Below, one piece after another: positions 22,725-36,230 of a stretch of 64,000 nucleotides of DNA. Below the pieces are notes generated by a model, which made no database searches, was not told the DNA's origin, and saw only the letters and a list, made by a program, of their open reading frames with translations. The first letter of the stretch is position 1, and every line of letters begins with the position of its first letter. Position numbers and translations under genes: made by a program. The stretch lies in the NCBI GenBank assembly GCA_950106755.1, contig OX467089.1, positions 3,908,501 to 3,972,500 of the forward strand, in the 5' to 3' direction. Source of the stretch: Climacium dendroides. Lineage: Eukaryota > Streptophyta > Bryopsida > Hypnales > Climaciaceae.

Positions 22725-23331
22725 TAATACAATATTTGTTGGATTCCTGTGAAATTTTTACAAGAGGTGTGTTTCACTATTATCTTGATGCCCAGAAAAT
22801 TTCAGATCAATCCAAGTTGCGATTAAAAAGTTATGCCACAAAAGGGCATTTGGAGGGGGGGGGGGGTACGAGGCAGTTTTGGGCAGCCATGATTGATAAG
22901 TGCAATTGGGCTGAAATTTTTTATACATACTCTCAACAAGCTTATTAACCCAAACCCCAAAGTTGAAAGGCATGCAAGCGCACAATTTTGACTTACAAGC
23001 CTTTGAAATTGGGCTTTCTTTTGGGGGGCAATGTTCAAAACTTACAAAGTCCAATTTCAAAAGCTTTTAAGTCAAAATCATGTACTCATATGCCTCTCAA
23101 CTTGAAATTTGGGTTAATAAACTTGTTGAGAGTATGTATAAAAGATTTCATCCCAATTGGACCTATCTATCATGGCTTCCTCCAAATGCCTATAACTAAA
23201 AAAAAGTATCGTTTTGAAGCATATTATTTTTTAAACTACAACTTGGATTGGTCTGAAAATTTTTAGACATAAGTTTAATTAGTGAAACACACCTCTAGTA
23301 AAGATTTCACAAGGATTCAACAAATATTACT
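22725..23331. mobile_element. large foldback element (about 0.6 kb, two inverted arms)
   Basis: The left arm (AATATTTGTTGGATTC.., AGAGGTGTGTTTCACT, CAATCCAAGTTG, AACTTTTTAAT-like, TACATACTCTCAACAAG) is repeated in reverse complement in the right arm (TTGTTGAGAGTATGTATA, CAACTTGGATTGG, AGTGAAACACACCTCT, GAATCCAACA-like end). The centre lies near 23020. A run of 12 G sits at 22855-22866. No coding frame belongs to it. The exact ends and target duplication are unclear. Confidence 0.7.
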
Positions 23332-24738
23332 ACAACAAGAAGGGCTTGCTCCAAAGTAGAAAATGGCCCTCAGTCACAAAGTTTGCAATAAATTTTCTGG
23401 GAAGAACATTTGTAATTAACACCTTCTCCAACAAACTATACAAGAAAACACACTTTGATTATGGTTTTGAAATAATTGAATTATTGATGACTAGAGAAAA
23501 CTTCAAAAGTCCAATTTCAAATGGACTACAAGCATAAAAACTATCTTCAACCACATCATTTATGATGATTGAGTATTTCTATTTTTGATTGTCATTGAAA
23601 CAACGTTTGGGACATTTTATGAGTTTTATAAGCTTTTTAATTTTCCTTTAATTCCCATATTGAACTATCTTTTCAAATACTAACTCCGGTTATTTTCCCA
23701 TTTTTTAAAATTCTAAACAAAATAGATTTTTTATAGATTTTTTCACCAATTCTTTTCCCAATGTTTTCAAATTGCAACCGGGGAGTTGTTTTTTGTCCCA
23801 ATTCCACTCGCTAACAATGAACTAACCGCCTCGTTTCTCCTCGAACATTGCGTTGCTATGCCTAATAATAGCCATAGATACTTAGCTGTGATTTTTAGGT
23901 CAATGGTGATTAAAAGCTGTTGTCTGTTCCCTCCCCCATCATTATCATGTGGGGTCTCATTATCATGAATGGACTGTTTTCTTCAGGACGGACAACCTAA
24001 AATGCTGTTGGAGACTCAAGAGAGTTTTTCCCAAAAAAACTCAAAACAACAGTTATGCAGGAAAGCTTAATATTCCCAGATCTTACTGTATTATTCTCAT
24101 GGATGCACATCAAAAATTTTAAAAAGATGGGTCACAACAATCACCTTAAGTACCTGCTTCCACGAACTTATTAGAAGTCGTTAAAAGGTGGTCAGAATTG
24201 GTGATTTCTAGCCCTCTTGGTAATCTCAATCTCGTAGCTTAATCACAACTATTTTTCTGATTTGTGTAAGTTGTGGGATCTTGCAAACTGCGCTGGGTAT
24301 CTAAAGATCATTCCACTACTAGATTTTGAGTTTTTTTTTTGCAAAGCGTCCTCTAAATTTTGTCCCCCAAATTTTTTTGATAATTGTTTGTGAGTGTGCA
24401 TCACGTAGGCACAGTTTTCCACTGAAACTAAGTTATGCTTTTTCCTCCGACTGAACCCATCAAACCATGGCTGTCTGTGACTACTTATTGGATCAGCAGG
24501 CGCTGCTTTTCAAGATTAGTTTTGGTCCACACCAGTCTGAAGTCGGTAATGATGGTACTTCCAATTGCCACTTTAATTTACTTCTATGCTTTTGAATCCA
24601 CAAGCAAAATGAATCACCATTTGACTGAACTGACTGACCCTCATTTGACTGAACTGACCCCCTTTTCATTACTTCTAAGGTGCTCAGAAATTGGGACCGC
24701 ATAGATTGAAAAATTATAAAGTTTGAAGTTAGGAAATA
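23332..24738. other. intergenic region, nothing recognised
   Basis: AT-rich sequence with scattered short ORFs and no family motifs. A direct repeat of TTTGACTGAACTGAC-type sequence lies near 24620-24660. Confidence 0.5.
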
Positions 24739-24957
24739 AGGTAGACATACCCAATACCAACCACTAACCTAATACCACTCAAATGTAGGGTTGTTATTGA
24801 TTCTAGAATGAGAATTTATAAAAGTAGTACATACCTTAACTTTACAATAAGTAAAGTTAAGGCATGTACTAGTGTTATATATTCTCATTCTAAAATCAAC
24901 AAGGATCCTACATTTGGGTGGTATTAGGTCAACAGTTGGTATTGGGTATGTCTACCT
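24739..24957. mobile_element. foldback MITE with TA target duplication
   Basis: The arms are near-complete inverted copies: AGGTAGACATACCCAATACC at the left end, the reverse complement at the right, and a centre around AACTTTACAATAAGTAAAG. TA dinucleotides flank both ends (24737-24738, 24958-24959), as for Tc1/mariner-derived (Stowaway-like) MITEs. There is no coding capacity. Confidence 0.8.
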
Positions 24958-24959
24958 TA

Positions 24960-26604
24960 AAGTTTTTTTTCCCGATCTTGTTCAATATGGCTAATAGACT
25001 TTAACTCCTCCTAAGTGGGATTCTTATACTATATATGGGTTGGGTTTTTTTTGACAATTTCATCTTGTATCATGTGAGTTACATACCTAACAAATTTCAA
25101 AATTATAGGAGGAGTTTTTCACATATTACTCAAAGATGCCTAGACTACCCAAAAAGTTTAAGGCAACATAACTTCTAATTTGGGCATCCAATGAAAAAAA
25201 TTATTTCCACTAAGAGGGGATATATTCATACCTTGTGTCAAAACTAGAAAAACATTTATTAAAAAATGACTACTCGAGATCACTTGCATATACTCAATAG
25301 TCATTCAATCCTTTAGGGATTACAAAATCTTCATTGATATCTATTTTTTAATGTATCTAATTGTAGGATTCTTTAGTTATCCCCTGAAAGTGTTTAACTA
25401 TGTTTTTACCAAAAATGCTCCAAGATTGCCATTTTTAGTACAAGTACCAAATTTTAGAAAAAAAGCATTCTTGGGACACATGAAACCATAGGATCTTAAA
25501 GTACCATATGCTTAAGTCAGTTTTGACACTTTCTTGAGGAATCAATTTAATTTTGGAATTTGGATAGTTCAGCAATTTGATTGGCTTTTTTTGGCTTTTG
25601 GCACTTTGCTCTTCCTACTTTTTCAAACACTCCCAATTTTGGATTGATTTTTCTATTCATATGTAAATGTGTTCTTTATTCTAAATTTTCTAAAGAATTA
25701 TTTTTAGATATTTAGAATTAGCAACAATGAAATTTTTTCAGATTTTTAGAAATAGTTGTATAACCGCCTTGAGACTACTAATTCATTAGGAGTGAATTAG
25801 AAAATTTTAACTTTTCAGAAATTATTCAAATTTTTCCTATTTATTTCTAAAATTGACCTACATGTATAGTATGCTTGTTTGGAAAAGATATGGAAAAAAT
25901 TGCAAAAATTGCAACCGTGTAGATTGCAAGATATTAGTGTTTGAAGTGTCAAAAATCTTTTGGGGGCCTTGCAAAAATCTAGATAGCTGCACTTCACAAG
26001 ATCACATTTGTATGCCAAAATGTAGGGTTACAAGTAATGCATTGTAATGATGCGATAACGATGCAAAGCAATGCACCATAATGATGCGATAACAATGTGG
26101 TTAATATGTGAACTTGTGAAACATCAATAACCGCACAATAACTGTTGCCAAACCATAGGGTCTAAACTTTGTGATGTACTCACAAACTAAAATTCCTCAT
26201 AACTTTCATCTCATTGATGGCAAAATGGAATGATTCAAAGTTTTCTACATACATATAAATCTAAAAAAACAATTTCATAATCCTATTTCTTAAAAAATCA
26301 AATTAAGAACTTTTCTGAGTTGCCTGGGCTATCCACCAATTGCTAAGAATTACATATCATAAAATAAATTTTTGACCATGTAGTCAAAAATTATGAAAAT
26401 TGTTGGTCTCCAAAGCTATTCTATAGGGGCACATGTTGTGTAAAATTTTCAAAGAAAAAAAATAAAAATTCCATTCATAGTGAGTACATCCCCCAAAAAA
26501 TTTAAGAGTTAGAATCCTTACCAATTGTAAGATCATCATGCTTGAATTTCAAATTTTCATTTAGAGGAACTAATAATATCTTTATGCATCCTATTACAAC
26601 AATC
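24960..26604. other. AT-rich intergenic region, nothing recognised
   Basis: No gene or transposon ends were seen. A short duplicated phrase (AATGATGCGATAACRATG) recurs near 26046 and 26082. Confidence 0.5.
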
Positions 26605-26788
26605 TTAGCATGTGAGTACAAAGATGTGAGCCTACAAGCCTTGAACCTAATTGTAGATATGCATCTACAACCATTTGAAGGTGCTTATGACATAAGTACC
26701 TATAACATAGACACTTATAACCATAAAAGATGTTTATAATATAGACTCCTAGGTTTACAGGCTCATAGATTTTATACTCACGTGCTAA
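26605..26788. mobile_element. MITE, TGCTAG-family copy 1
   Basis: The ends are inverted: TTAGCATGTGAGTACAAAG.. at left against the complement of ..TTTATACTCACGTGCTAA at right. Both continue into a TGAGCCT motif. The inside contains CCTATAACATAGACAC-type short repeats shared with the copies at 32486 and 38792. Confidence 0.65.
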
Positions 26789-27572
26789 TACTCCCCATCT
26801 TCTTATCGTTAGTTTTTTTTCCACAAAAAGTTTATTTCTTGAACCTTAGAATTGATACCGACATATTTGCATTCAAAAATCAACCTTGATAGCATTGCAA
26901 CCTTGACGAAGAAAAAAATCGAGTCGTTCATTCCATTGCCCCCCAATTTGCCTACACTTTGCTTTGTGCTCCTCTATGATCTTAGTTAGCAAAGAGGGGG
27001 ATGTTTGGAAAAATTCTTGCCAAAGGGACCGTTCTCCTTGGTTTCTCCATTGGAATTCAAGCAACAACACAGAAAGTAACGAATCGTAGTTTTAATTTTT
27101 TTTTTTTTCCCAATGCAAATTTTGGGTACCCGCACCCACGTTGAGTAGTGGAGTTGACAGAGTCCGGGAGTGCCATAGTAACTCTTATTCTCATTGGAAT
27201 GCTAAGTTATCAGGCAAGGCAATCCAAGTCTTCCTTGATCTCTGCCCAGGCAGACGGTCCAAATTATGTAGCCCTTGGGATTAGCAGCAGCGGTTGTACT
27301 ACTATTCCTTAGTCACGAAAGTTTCCAAAAGATTTGAGTGACTGATGCATACCTTAAACGGCTGGGAGGACACCCCCAATTCATGCTACCTTACCTTAAT
27401 CCTTAAAAGGAACAATGGGTGCAAAAAATCATGTTGCAGAAGTCACTTGGTGGCCTTGTGGTCCTTTATTGGTTGAGTTACATATGGATCATGCACATCC
27501 TATAAACAACTCCCGGTAGGCAGACTTGACTCACTCAACTTTGGGATTGGGGCGAAGCGGAAAATTCTATTA

Positions 27573-27866
27573 AGGTAAGGTGGGTACCCCCCCAAATTGC
27601 CACTTTTTCATTGCTTGGGTGACTCATTATTGTTATTGGATTGGTCAAATTTTCATTGAATTTCTTGTTGGCACTTAGAAGGAGGTTCCAATAGATCAAA
27701 GAGCATGCAATTTGGATATCGTATGCAAAAGTTATGAAGTTACAAAGTGTGGGTTCTAAAATAGTTCCTTCCACATAGATACGTAATTGGTTTTGGAGAT
27801 GTAGAGTACACAAAGTGAAGATGGTGGTTCAGGTCAGTGGCGCATTTGGGGGTGCCCACCTTACCT
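27573..27866. mobile_element. MITE, AGGTAAGGTGGG-family copy 1
   Basis: The terminal inverted repeat AGGTAAGGTGGGTACCCCC at left is matched by GGGGGTGCCCACCTTACCT at right. TA dinucleotides flank the element. The interior shares a block (GAGGTTCCAATAGATCAAAG, TGGATATCGTATGCAAAAG) with the copies at 28070 and 40609. Confidence 0.8.
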
Positions 27867-28069
27867 TATTTGTTGGTCGTACACATCCTACAGACAACTA
27901 CCGGCCAAATCCGTGACTCGGCTCATTCAGTTTTGGGATTGGGGAGAATGGAGAATATTATTCTAGATTGCATCCGATTTTCAATTGGCAACTATAGCCA
28001 TATGAGGTCCATTGGCAACTCAATATGGTGGAAACGTGCATTATGAACTTGGCTTAAGTACAACTTCTA

Positions 28070-28359
28070 AGGTAGGAACACCTAAAAAGCATCACTTTCT
28101 TGTCCACTAGGTGCTATTCTTATTATTAGATTGTTCCTAAAAATTCTTCTTTGAATGGCAAGTAAGGAAATTCCAATGCACCAAAGGCTATATCATTTAA
28201 ATACTCGACACAAAAGTTATGTAGGATCTAAGTTTTTTTGGTAGATGCTCTATAATTGTTTCTTCAACAATAGGTACGTATAAAATGTAGGAGATGAGCG
28301 TAATGAGAACATTTGTTCAAGTGGTGCATTAGGCACTTAGCAAATTTGTATTCCTACCT
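28070..28359. mobile_element. MITE, AGGTAAGGTGGG-family copy 2 (diverged)
   Basis: The ends AGGTAGGAACACC and GTATTCCTACCTT are inverted. The interior block AATTCCAATGCACCAAAGG followed by CACAAAAGTTATGTAGG corresponds to copy 1. It is more diverged, and the right target TA is lost or changed. Confidence 0.6.
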
Positions 28360-28360
28360 T

Positions 28361-31300
28361 TCAAAAAAACTAAGCATAAATAGGAAAGGACATGTAACCA
28401 CTCACCACAAATACAACATTGGAGAAAGTCATTGAATAATTGTCACTATATGAATCTTTCATTTGGGTGATCAATGTCTTTTATTGAGCATAGATGTGTA
28501 TGTGCTTGATTTATGAATGATTCGAATGTGAGTTATAAATGGTTAACTAATTTGAACTTTTAAAGTGAATTTCTTTTAATTATTGAAATAAAGTTTCCTT
28601 TTTACACATCACCACACTTTTTCTTCTAATTGTTTAAAAATACACACTATTTCTTCATTCAAATGCTAGCTACTCAAGTTTGTTAAACTACACCAAATGT
28701 TGACTATAGTTGCACCTAAAATAGCTTACAATCTTAATGTCGTTGAGATTGTCTTTTCAAAGATGTCACTTATTAAGATTAATGAGAATGAACATATATT
28801 TTGAATTGTGTTGCAGAGTATTTATGATGTCATTTTAACTTGATGTTAATCAACAATTAGCCAATGATGCCATTTAATCTTATAGTTATCCCCTAAAACT
28901 TATCAAAGACACAATATGGTGGATGATGTTTTGGTTGACTAACAAGAAATTTATTAAATATGATTATGAAAATTTTCAAACTTTGAAGACATAGAGAGTG
29001 CAACCTATGCACATCTTTTAGAGGAACTTTGATTTACTCCATTTCATTTTTTTTTAGCTAAATGATACAAAGCATTGTATTTTGTAAGCAAGCAAGGAAA
29101 ACAAAATTTGGTGTATATGTTTGAATCCAATTTTTAATAATTACAAAAGATTTTTATATTACTATCAATAGCATCTTCATTATTGGAATTGAAACTTCAA
29201 TTTTATGTCAAGCTTATTGACAATTTTGTATATTTTTTCATTTCAAATCTCCTTCCACATATTATATTATATTGTATAATACATTTTGATGTAAAAAATG
29301 ATGTTTAGGGTCAATTTTGGACATCAAAATATTAAAAAAGTAATTATTATCTATTTATTTAAAATATAAGGTATTCAAATCATAATACAACCAATTGCAA
29401 ATTCATACTTCAGATCAACTATTTAATGTTATAAATCTTAAACAATTGTGATTATATTTTACATTCTTCAAACTCAAGCATGTGATCTAATGGAAAATAT
29501 AGAAAAATGTAACAAGTATCACATGAATATGCATATTCATCATAAAGCACACCACCATATTAGTCACTTAAGAAATGACTCCATAATGGTCACTAAAAAG
29601 CTTAAATGGAGCTTCTTTGAATAAATGAAGGATCAAATTTTTTGGATGTTTGAGTGGCATTATTGGAGTGTCAATGACAACTTTGAACTGTCTTAATTTC
29701 TAATGTTCCAAGGCATTTCTTCCTGAAAACCCCTCTCAAAACTATCATTTCTACTCTTTAGAGTTATGAAAACAAAAATATAATTTGAGGGGATTCTAAC
29801 CATAAAATCTTGTAGTAGACTTGTATGTGAATATGTGGTAAGATTTTTATTATATTTGACAATACGAATTAAAAGAAATAGCATTTGAATTGAGGTGAAT
29901 TTTTTTTCTTCTGACCCTACCCTAACATAATTTAGAATGTGGTAGGTTTTAAGTTCAAAATCTATCTCCACCAATTTTTAAAGGTTTAGGAGACTTAGAG
30001 CCACTTTACATGTATCAGTGGGTGGGTGCATTCGTTGATATCATAATATAAAAAAGAATTTTTATGCTCCTTTTATGATGAGGAATGCATTAGTATTGAT
30101 GGATCATATTCTCCTATTTCTACTCTCACTAATGATTGGTGGAATTGTTCTTGTCTTTTAGTACTTTTGTTGGCCACTAGGCTTCGCATGTAAGCCTACC
30201 CTTAGAAGACTGCGGTTATACTCTGAGAATTGACATTAGAATACACTTTAAGTTTTGCAATTAGTTTTTTTGCCATGTTTTGCCAAAACTCAAAAGCCTC
30301 AATAGTAAATTCAATCATGATCCACAAGATCAAAAGAAAAATTAGGAAAAGAAAACATCCTCTTAATTTCTACACAAATTAAAAGATCGATCCTATAAAA
30401 GAAGTGTTGAATGACATTAGGCATCTTTCAAAAATGGAATCCATTGTGTTTCAATTAAAAAGCAATTGTTCCGTAATAATGATTTTATTGTTAGGAACTT
30501 TGCATCCTCTCCAATTCTCCTAGAAGGCTCTAAAGTAGAAGAGTTCATTGTGGTTAGATGACCCATAGTAGACACTTAGGAAATGGCTTCATCATGGTTT
30601 ATTTCAGTATGACCACATTGCATGTTTTACGTGACAGTGATTAGTGACTTCATAAGAAACTTCCTACTTTTCAGTGTGAATTCATTGTAAGAATGAACTT
30701 TTTAAACTTTCTATGTTTAAAAATACAATGATTGCTTTAGGTGAACAAAATTAACATGATGGATTCAGATTTTGTTGGTACTAAGGTAGTCTACACACTC
30801 TTTTGGGCCAAGATGCATTGAACACTTCAAAAATTCACAACAAATTCATACTTTGTCAAAAAAAAACATAATTTCAATTGCTCTCTATTTCTCAGACTTG
30901 TAATAATGTGGAAAAAAAATTGAAAAATTTCAGCAACATGATGAGGTCAAACTCCTAATTCTGACCACAATGGGCTGTTTTACCTTAATTGGGCATGGGC
31001 AACTCAGTGTCCAGGTTGACTATCCATAAGTCACAGATGCATATGCTGTGCTGACTCGGCCCGGACTTGTTCGCTTGCTGCCCAACCCCCAACCTCTTAC
31101 TTTTTTGCCCCCTTTAAAGTCAGCTACATTTTGCCAACTCAACCTACCCTCAATTTTGGTTTTTGCAAAAAAATACAGGTACCTATTTCACCGGGGAAAT
31201 AAATGGAAAAAAAATTATGTATCCACAAAGCTCTTGTAGAACTACACTCCCTAAACAACTTTTAACCCTTAACCCTTAAACCCACGAATTAGTGACCGTG

Positions 31301-32485
31301 AAAATCATCCCCTAAAACGTCATTCAAGCCAAAATGGATTATAAAAAATTTGGGCATTCATATTGAAATATCAAATTCTTTTTTGTCCTTATCATATTTT
31401 GAGGTTAAAAAAATCAAATTTTCTTGGAGACTAATTTTTATATAGATTTAATAGTTGAAGAAAAAGTTATGAATTTCTTTTGTTTGGAGACCTATCTCAT
31501 GTAAAAAGAGAATAACATCATTTTGCTTAAAATATTTGCATGCTTTTTATTCAAAGCATGCAAAGAAAATTCATATTTTATTCAAAGGTTTTATTCAAAT
31601 ATAAAGTCTCTAGATATTTCTTGTAAAAGAAATTTGAGTTTGGAGGCTCGAAAGTCTAGCCAAAAAACTTTTTGTTTCACTTTTTTTGTTATCACGTGTG
31701 AATTGGTCTTGGATCCCAATTTTTTGTATGTGTCCCTAATAGGATCCTATAATGGCAAAAATTGATTAATCCCTAGACAAATTTCATATTTTGAAGCCCA
31801 AAATTGCTTCAAAGTACTCAAATCAAAGTTATAATCTTCTTTTCTATTTATTTATTAATTAACAAATCCAATTGTAGGATCCTTAATTTAATTCACTTTT
31901 TAAAGTACACACTCCTTAAATTTCAAAATAAAAAACCTCTCCAATTGCAAGATCATGTAGGTTGAATTTCAAATAGAAGTATTTTCAATTGACTTCCCCA
32001 AGTAAATTTCATCTTTCAAGCTTTTTACACAAGAATTTATAGATTATAAAACTTGTTATTCTCCATAATATGTTGAAGGAATAAGTTGGTAACACATACA
32101 AAAAATTTCAACAAAAAAATTCCATATTCATGCTTGAAAAAAATAGTAAGTAGGAAGAAGTAGAGTATGATTTAAAATACTAAATTGTTGAGAATTTAGT
32201 TATGGAATTGAAAAATTCAAATTCAAATTTTATAATGTTTTAATAAATAAATATATATATAATAATTATATTTTTTTCAAAAATATTAAAAATTGAGTTA
32301 AACTCGAGAATAGAGATTTCAAAATTCCCCACAAACTAAAACTCTTCATAACTTTCATCTTATTATTTAAAATAGAACAAGAATAAAACAATTCAAAGGT
32401 TTCCATGTAGATATAAATCTATTAAATCAAATTTAAGAAAAAATATTTCTTAAAAAAATGTTTTTTAGAGCTTTCAGGCCAACAA
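28361..32485. other. long AT-rich non-coding stretch
   Basis: About 4 kb without a convincing ORF, RNA gene or transposon terminus. Weakly similar segments around 29560 and 30570 (..CACTTAGGAAATGGCTTC-like) may be old repeats. Confidence 0.5.
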
Positions 32486-32761
32486 TGCTAGTATGTGAGC
32501 CTGGAAATGCGGGCTTATGAGCCTTGACTCTAGGTATAAGTAGAAACTCTACAACTATTGAAGGAGTCTATAATATACATACTTATAATATAAGTACCCT
32601 ATAACCATGGAAGGTCCTTATAACATAGTTACTTATAATTTAGACACCTATATTATAAATATCCTATAACTATAGAAGGTGCCTATAATGTAGGTACCTA
32701 TAACTATGGAGCTTAGGCTCCTAGGCTCATGGGCTCAAGGTCCTATGCTCATATACTAGCA
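32486..32761. mobile_element. MITE, TGCTAG-family copy 2
   Basis: The left end TGCTAGTATGTGAGCCTGG mirrors the right end ..GCTCATATACTAGCA, and both arms carry GAGCC motifs further in. The interior consists of imperfect repeats of CCTATAACTATAGAAGGTG about 20-45 bases apart. Target duplication is unclear. Confidence 0.7.
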
Positions 32762-34588
32762 CCCATGAATTCTTATAAAAATTTGGTGCCTTAACCCAGA
32801 GTATCAAGGAGACCACTTTGGATTTTTTGAGAACTTGGGCAGTCTTTGTTGACTTCATAGTCTATAATTTTTGTGTGAACTTTTAAAGACAAATGCTGAT
32901 CATTCCAATCTACATGAAAAACTTTGTTTTGCATCATTCTAATTAAAATTGCTAAAGTTAGAGGATTTTTTAATTTTAATATCAAAAGAGCTAACTAAAT
33001 ATTTTAAATTCTAAAAATAGTAATTAATTTTATTGGATTGTATGGATTGATACCTATTCAAAACATTAAAATCTTTTAATTCCAAATAATGAGGTGAAAG
33101 TTACAACAAGTTTCATTTTGGAATGAAGGTAGAAAAACATATAACAATGTCTTTTGAACTCAATTTTGAAAACATTCTTACCATTGGAATTAACAATTTT
33201 TAATTCCTTTTAAAAAATTTAGCGTTTTTAGGCATCTCTTTCACTCAATACCAACCTCCACTTTATAATTTTTCCATAAATATGAAAAGAAAAGGTAAAT
33301 TTTCTTTTCATATATTCTCAGTTCATTTTTCAAAATATTGCCTAAAATGCATAAGTTATAGGACATGTGCTTTTTCTAAAAGTATTGAAGACAAAATATC
33401 ACCTTTTGAAAGGGCTAGGAAAGACTGTATTTTGAAGTTTAGACACATTAAACTCGCAATCAATAGGGATACTCACTCTAAAATTTTAGAAGAGTGTACT
33501 TAAATAAATTAACTAAAAGAGGATCCTGTAGTTGGATTTATTAAAAAACAAATATAGATGAAGGTTTCAATCTTGCTTTGAATATAAGTATTTTGAAGTA
33601 GTTTTAGGCCTTTAAACATGGAAGAAGTTCAAAGGATGGTTACGGGAATATTAAGAAGGTGTTGTATGATTTGTTCTAAGGTTTGTATTTGATACACTTT
33701 GAAATTTACATGTGACCTATTTTTTGATATTTCAACCATTAGAGCAAATATAGAGTTATTGACTCTTTTGAGGGCTATTTGATATACCAAGCTATTTGTC
33801 ACGACCCTTATTACAACCTTTGACAAATGAATGCATTGATAGATGAAATAATTTATGATAATTGTGTCATGAATTGTGTCATGATTTATGATGGATGAGT
33901 ACATTGATGGATGAGTTAATTCATAATGAAATGTGCACTAGTGGATTAACAAAGATTGTTTGGAGTAGATATTTCTAAATGGTGGATTTATGCATTGGAG
34001 CAACTCTACTTGGATGACAAGGACACTAGAATGCCTAGAGATAGATGTCTCCAAACAATGGATTTATGCACATTTTAATGACTAGTGCATTGGATTTAAA
34101 AAATTCTACAAGTGTGTTGGAACTTGAGTTAGATAACTCCAAGTAGAGGATCAAGATTTGGATAAGACATGGTTTAGAATAGTATAACTAGAATTTTTGC
34201 TTTAGTAGATGATTTTAAGAATCTAAGACCCCGACTAAGACAAAAAGCTAAAGGTAAAAAAGAAGTCTTAGTCTATCTTAAAAACTAATGGTCTTTATTG
34301 ATAGTCTATAATATATAAAATGGAGCTTGGGGATGAGGAGACTCTCTTTGGAAATTAATCTCTTTCTATAGTTGGATGGTTTAAGCTCTTTGTGAAAATA
34401 TTCTTCTTAATAAGAATTTTTTGTGTTTTTAATTGAAGTTCATTGTTGGAAGTTTGTAACACTATTTCAAGAGCCTTCAAGCCCTATAAGAAGCACATGA
34501 AGCATTGTCCTTGCTTGGTACACTACATGGGAGAATCATAGTATACCCCACTAAACAAGCCATTGGTTTCTAATACCTATACCACAAT
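32762..34588. other. AT-rich intergenic region
   Basis: Short direct repeats (GATAATTGTGTCATGA and GATGGATGAGT units) occur at 33840-33915. Nothing else was recognised. Confidence 0.5.
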
Positions 34589-34641
34589 CATACTACTAAA
34601 ATCATAAGTCCCTCTGTAATATCACAAATGCTACCATTATT

Positions 34642-35452
34642 ACTAGGGGCTTGTGTTTGCTATGCTACGCATTCATTGTATCACATATTAATAAAATTTT
34701 GATATATTTGAATAGAATGCATGATAATGATTTCGATAAGTCTTTAAAATAATTATTTTAAATATTTTGTAAAAATATTTTCAATCATGCATACATAGAA
34801 ATCATATTTTCACACAATGTGATATTACAAAAATAGAGTAGTAGTTTGCAATCACTTCTGTAATATCACTTTTTACAAAGGGTGATATTATAGAAATAAT
34901 ATAGTTGTTGCAATTAAGGTGATATTAAAGAGGACCCATAGGATGATATTATAGAGGTAGCAAATCCATTGCTTCTCTTGGCTTTACACTTCTTTGCACT
35001 TCTATGATTTTGTGCTTTTGTGAGCTTTGAGCTTCTGATTTCAATTTTCTATTGCTACTACCAAATGATTTGAGAAATTTATTAGATTGAACCGATTTTG
35101 GATTTCACAACAATTAAATTGTTCACAAAGCTTTTAAGATTTACAAATTTTTCCTTTAAATTCTTCTATTTAAGTTGCCATTGTTTGTAACAATTGAGTC
35201 AAATTTTTAATGCATTCTAATGTATGTGTATCTTTTACCATATTCATCATTGCATGTATTTCATTCATCATTCATTAAATTTTTATTATTTATTTCAATA
35301 TATGCTTATTTATAAAAAAAAATATATAAAGATTTTAGTAATTTTTACCTAAAGATTTATTGAAATTCTTGCTTTTCATTCTATCTAATACATAAAAATT
35401 CTAATGAAATTCTAATGGTGAATGTGTAGCATAGCAAGCGCCAACCGCTAGT
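34642..35452. mobile_element. TIR element A (ACTAGGGG type, 811 bp)
   Basis: It starts ACTAGGGGCTTGTGTTTGCT, continuing ATGCTACGCATTCA. The right end, ..TGTAGCATAGCAAGCGCC AACCGCTAGT, is its imperfect inverse, and similarity extends further inward. No transposase is encoded. Inside are several inverted GTAATATCAC/GTGATATTA motifs. The superfamily is not identified and no clean target duplication is seen. Confidence 0.65.
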
Positions 35453-35515
35453 CATACTACTAGAATCATAAGTCCCTCTATAATATTACAAATGCTACCA
35501 TTAATACTAGGGGCT

Positions 35516-36230
35516 TGTGCTTGCTGTGCTACGCATTCATTGTATCACATATTAGTAAAAATTTGATATATTTGAATAGAATGCATGAGAATGATTTCAA
35601 TAAGTCTTTAAAATAATTATTTTAATTATTTTATAAAAATATTTTCAATCATACATACATAGAAATCATATTTTCACACAATGTGATATTATTGGAATAG
35701 AGTAGCAGTTTACAATCACCTTTCTAATATCACTTTTTACAAAGGGTGATATTATAGAAATAATATAGTTGTTCCAATTGAGGTGATATTAAGGAGGATC
35801 AATATAGTGATATTATAAAGGTAGCGATTCCATTGTTTTTCTTGGCTTTATACTTCTTTTGCATTTCTATGATTTTGTGCTTTTGTGAGCTTTGAGCTTT
35901 TGATTTCAATTTTCTATTGCTACTACCAAATGATTTGAAAAATTTATTGAATTGAACTGATTTTGGATTTCACAACAATTAAATTGTTCACAAAGCTTTT
36001 GAGATTTATATATGTGTCTTTTATCATATCCATCATTGCATATATTTCATTCATCATTCATTAAATTTCTATTGTTTATTTCAGTATATTTTTATTTATA
36101 AAAAAAAATTATGAAGATTTTAGTAATTTTTATCTGAAGATTTATTGAAATTCTTACTTTGTATTCTATCTAATACATAAATTTTTTAATGAAACTCTAA
36201 TGGTGAATGCATAGCATACCAACTGCTAGT
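35516..36230. mobile_element. TIR element B (715 bp), duplicate of element A
   Basis: Same ends as element A (ACTAGGGGCTTGTGCTTGCT at left, ..AACTGCTAGT at right) and the same internal TGATATTA motifs, minus about 80 bases. It arose with element A by tandem duplication rather than by separate insertion, because the leader sequence is shared. Confidence 0.65.

Larger units (their letters stand above)
34589..36230. repeat. tandem duplication of an 864-bp unit carrying a TIR element
   Basis: Sequence from CATACTACTA at 34589 repeats from 35453 with scattered substitutions. The second unit is shorter (to 36230) because of an internal deletion matching about 35140-35220. Each unit has a 53-63 bp leader (ATCATAAGTCCCTCT.., CTACCATTA) and then an element with inverted ends. 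Confidence 0.85.
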
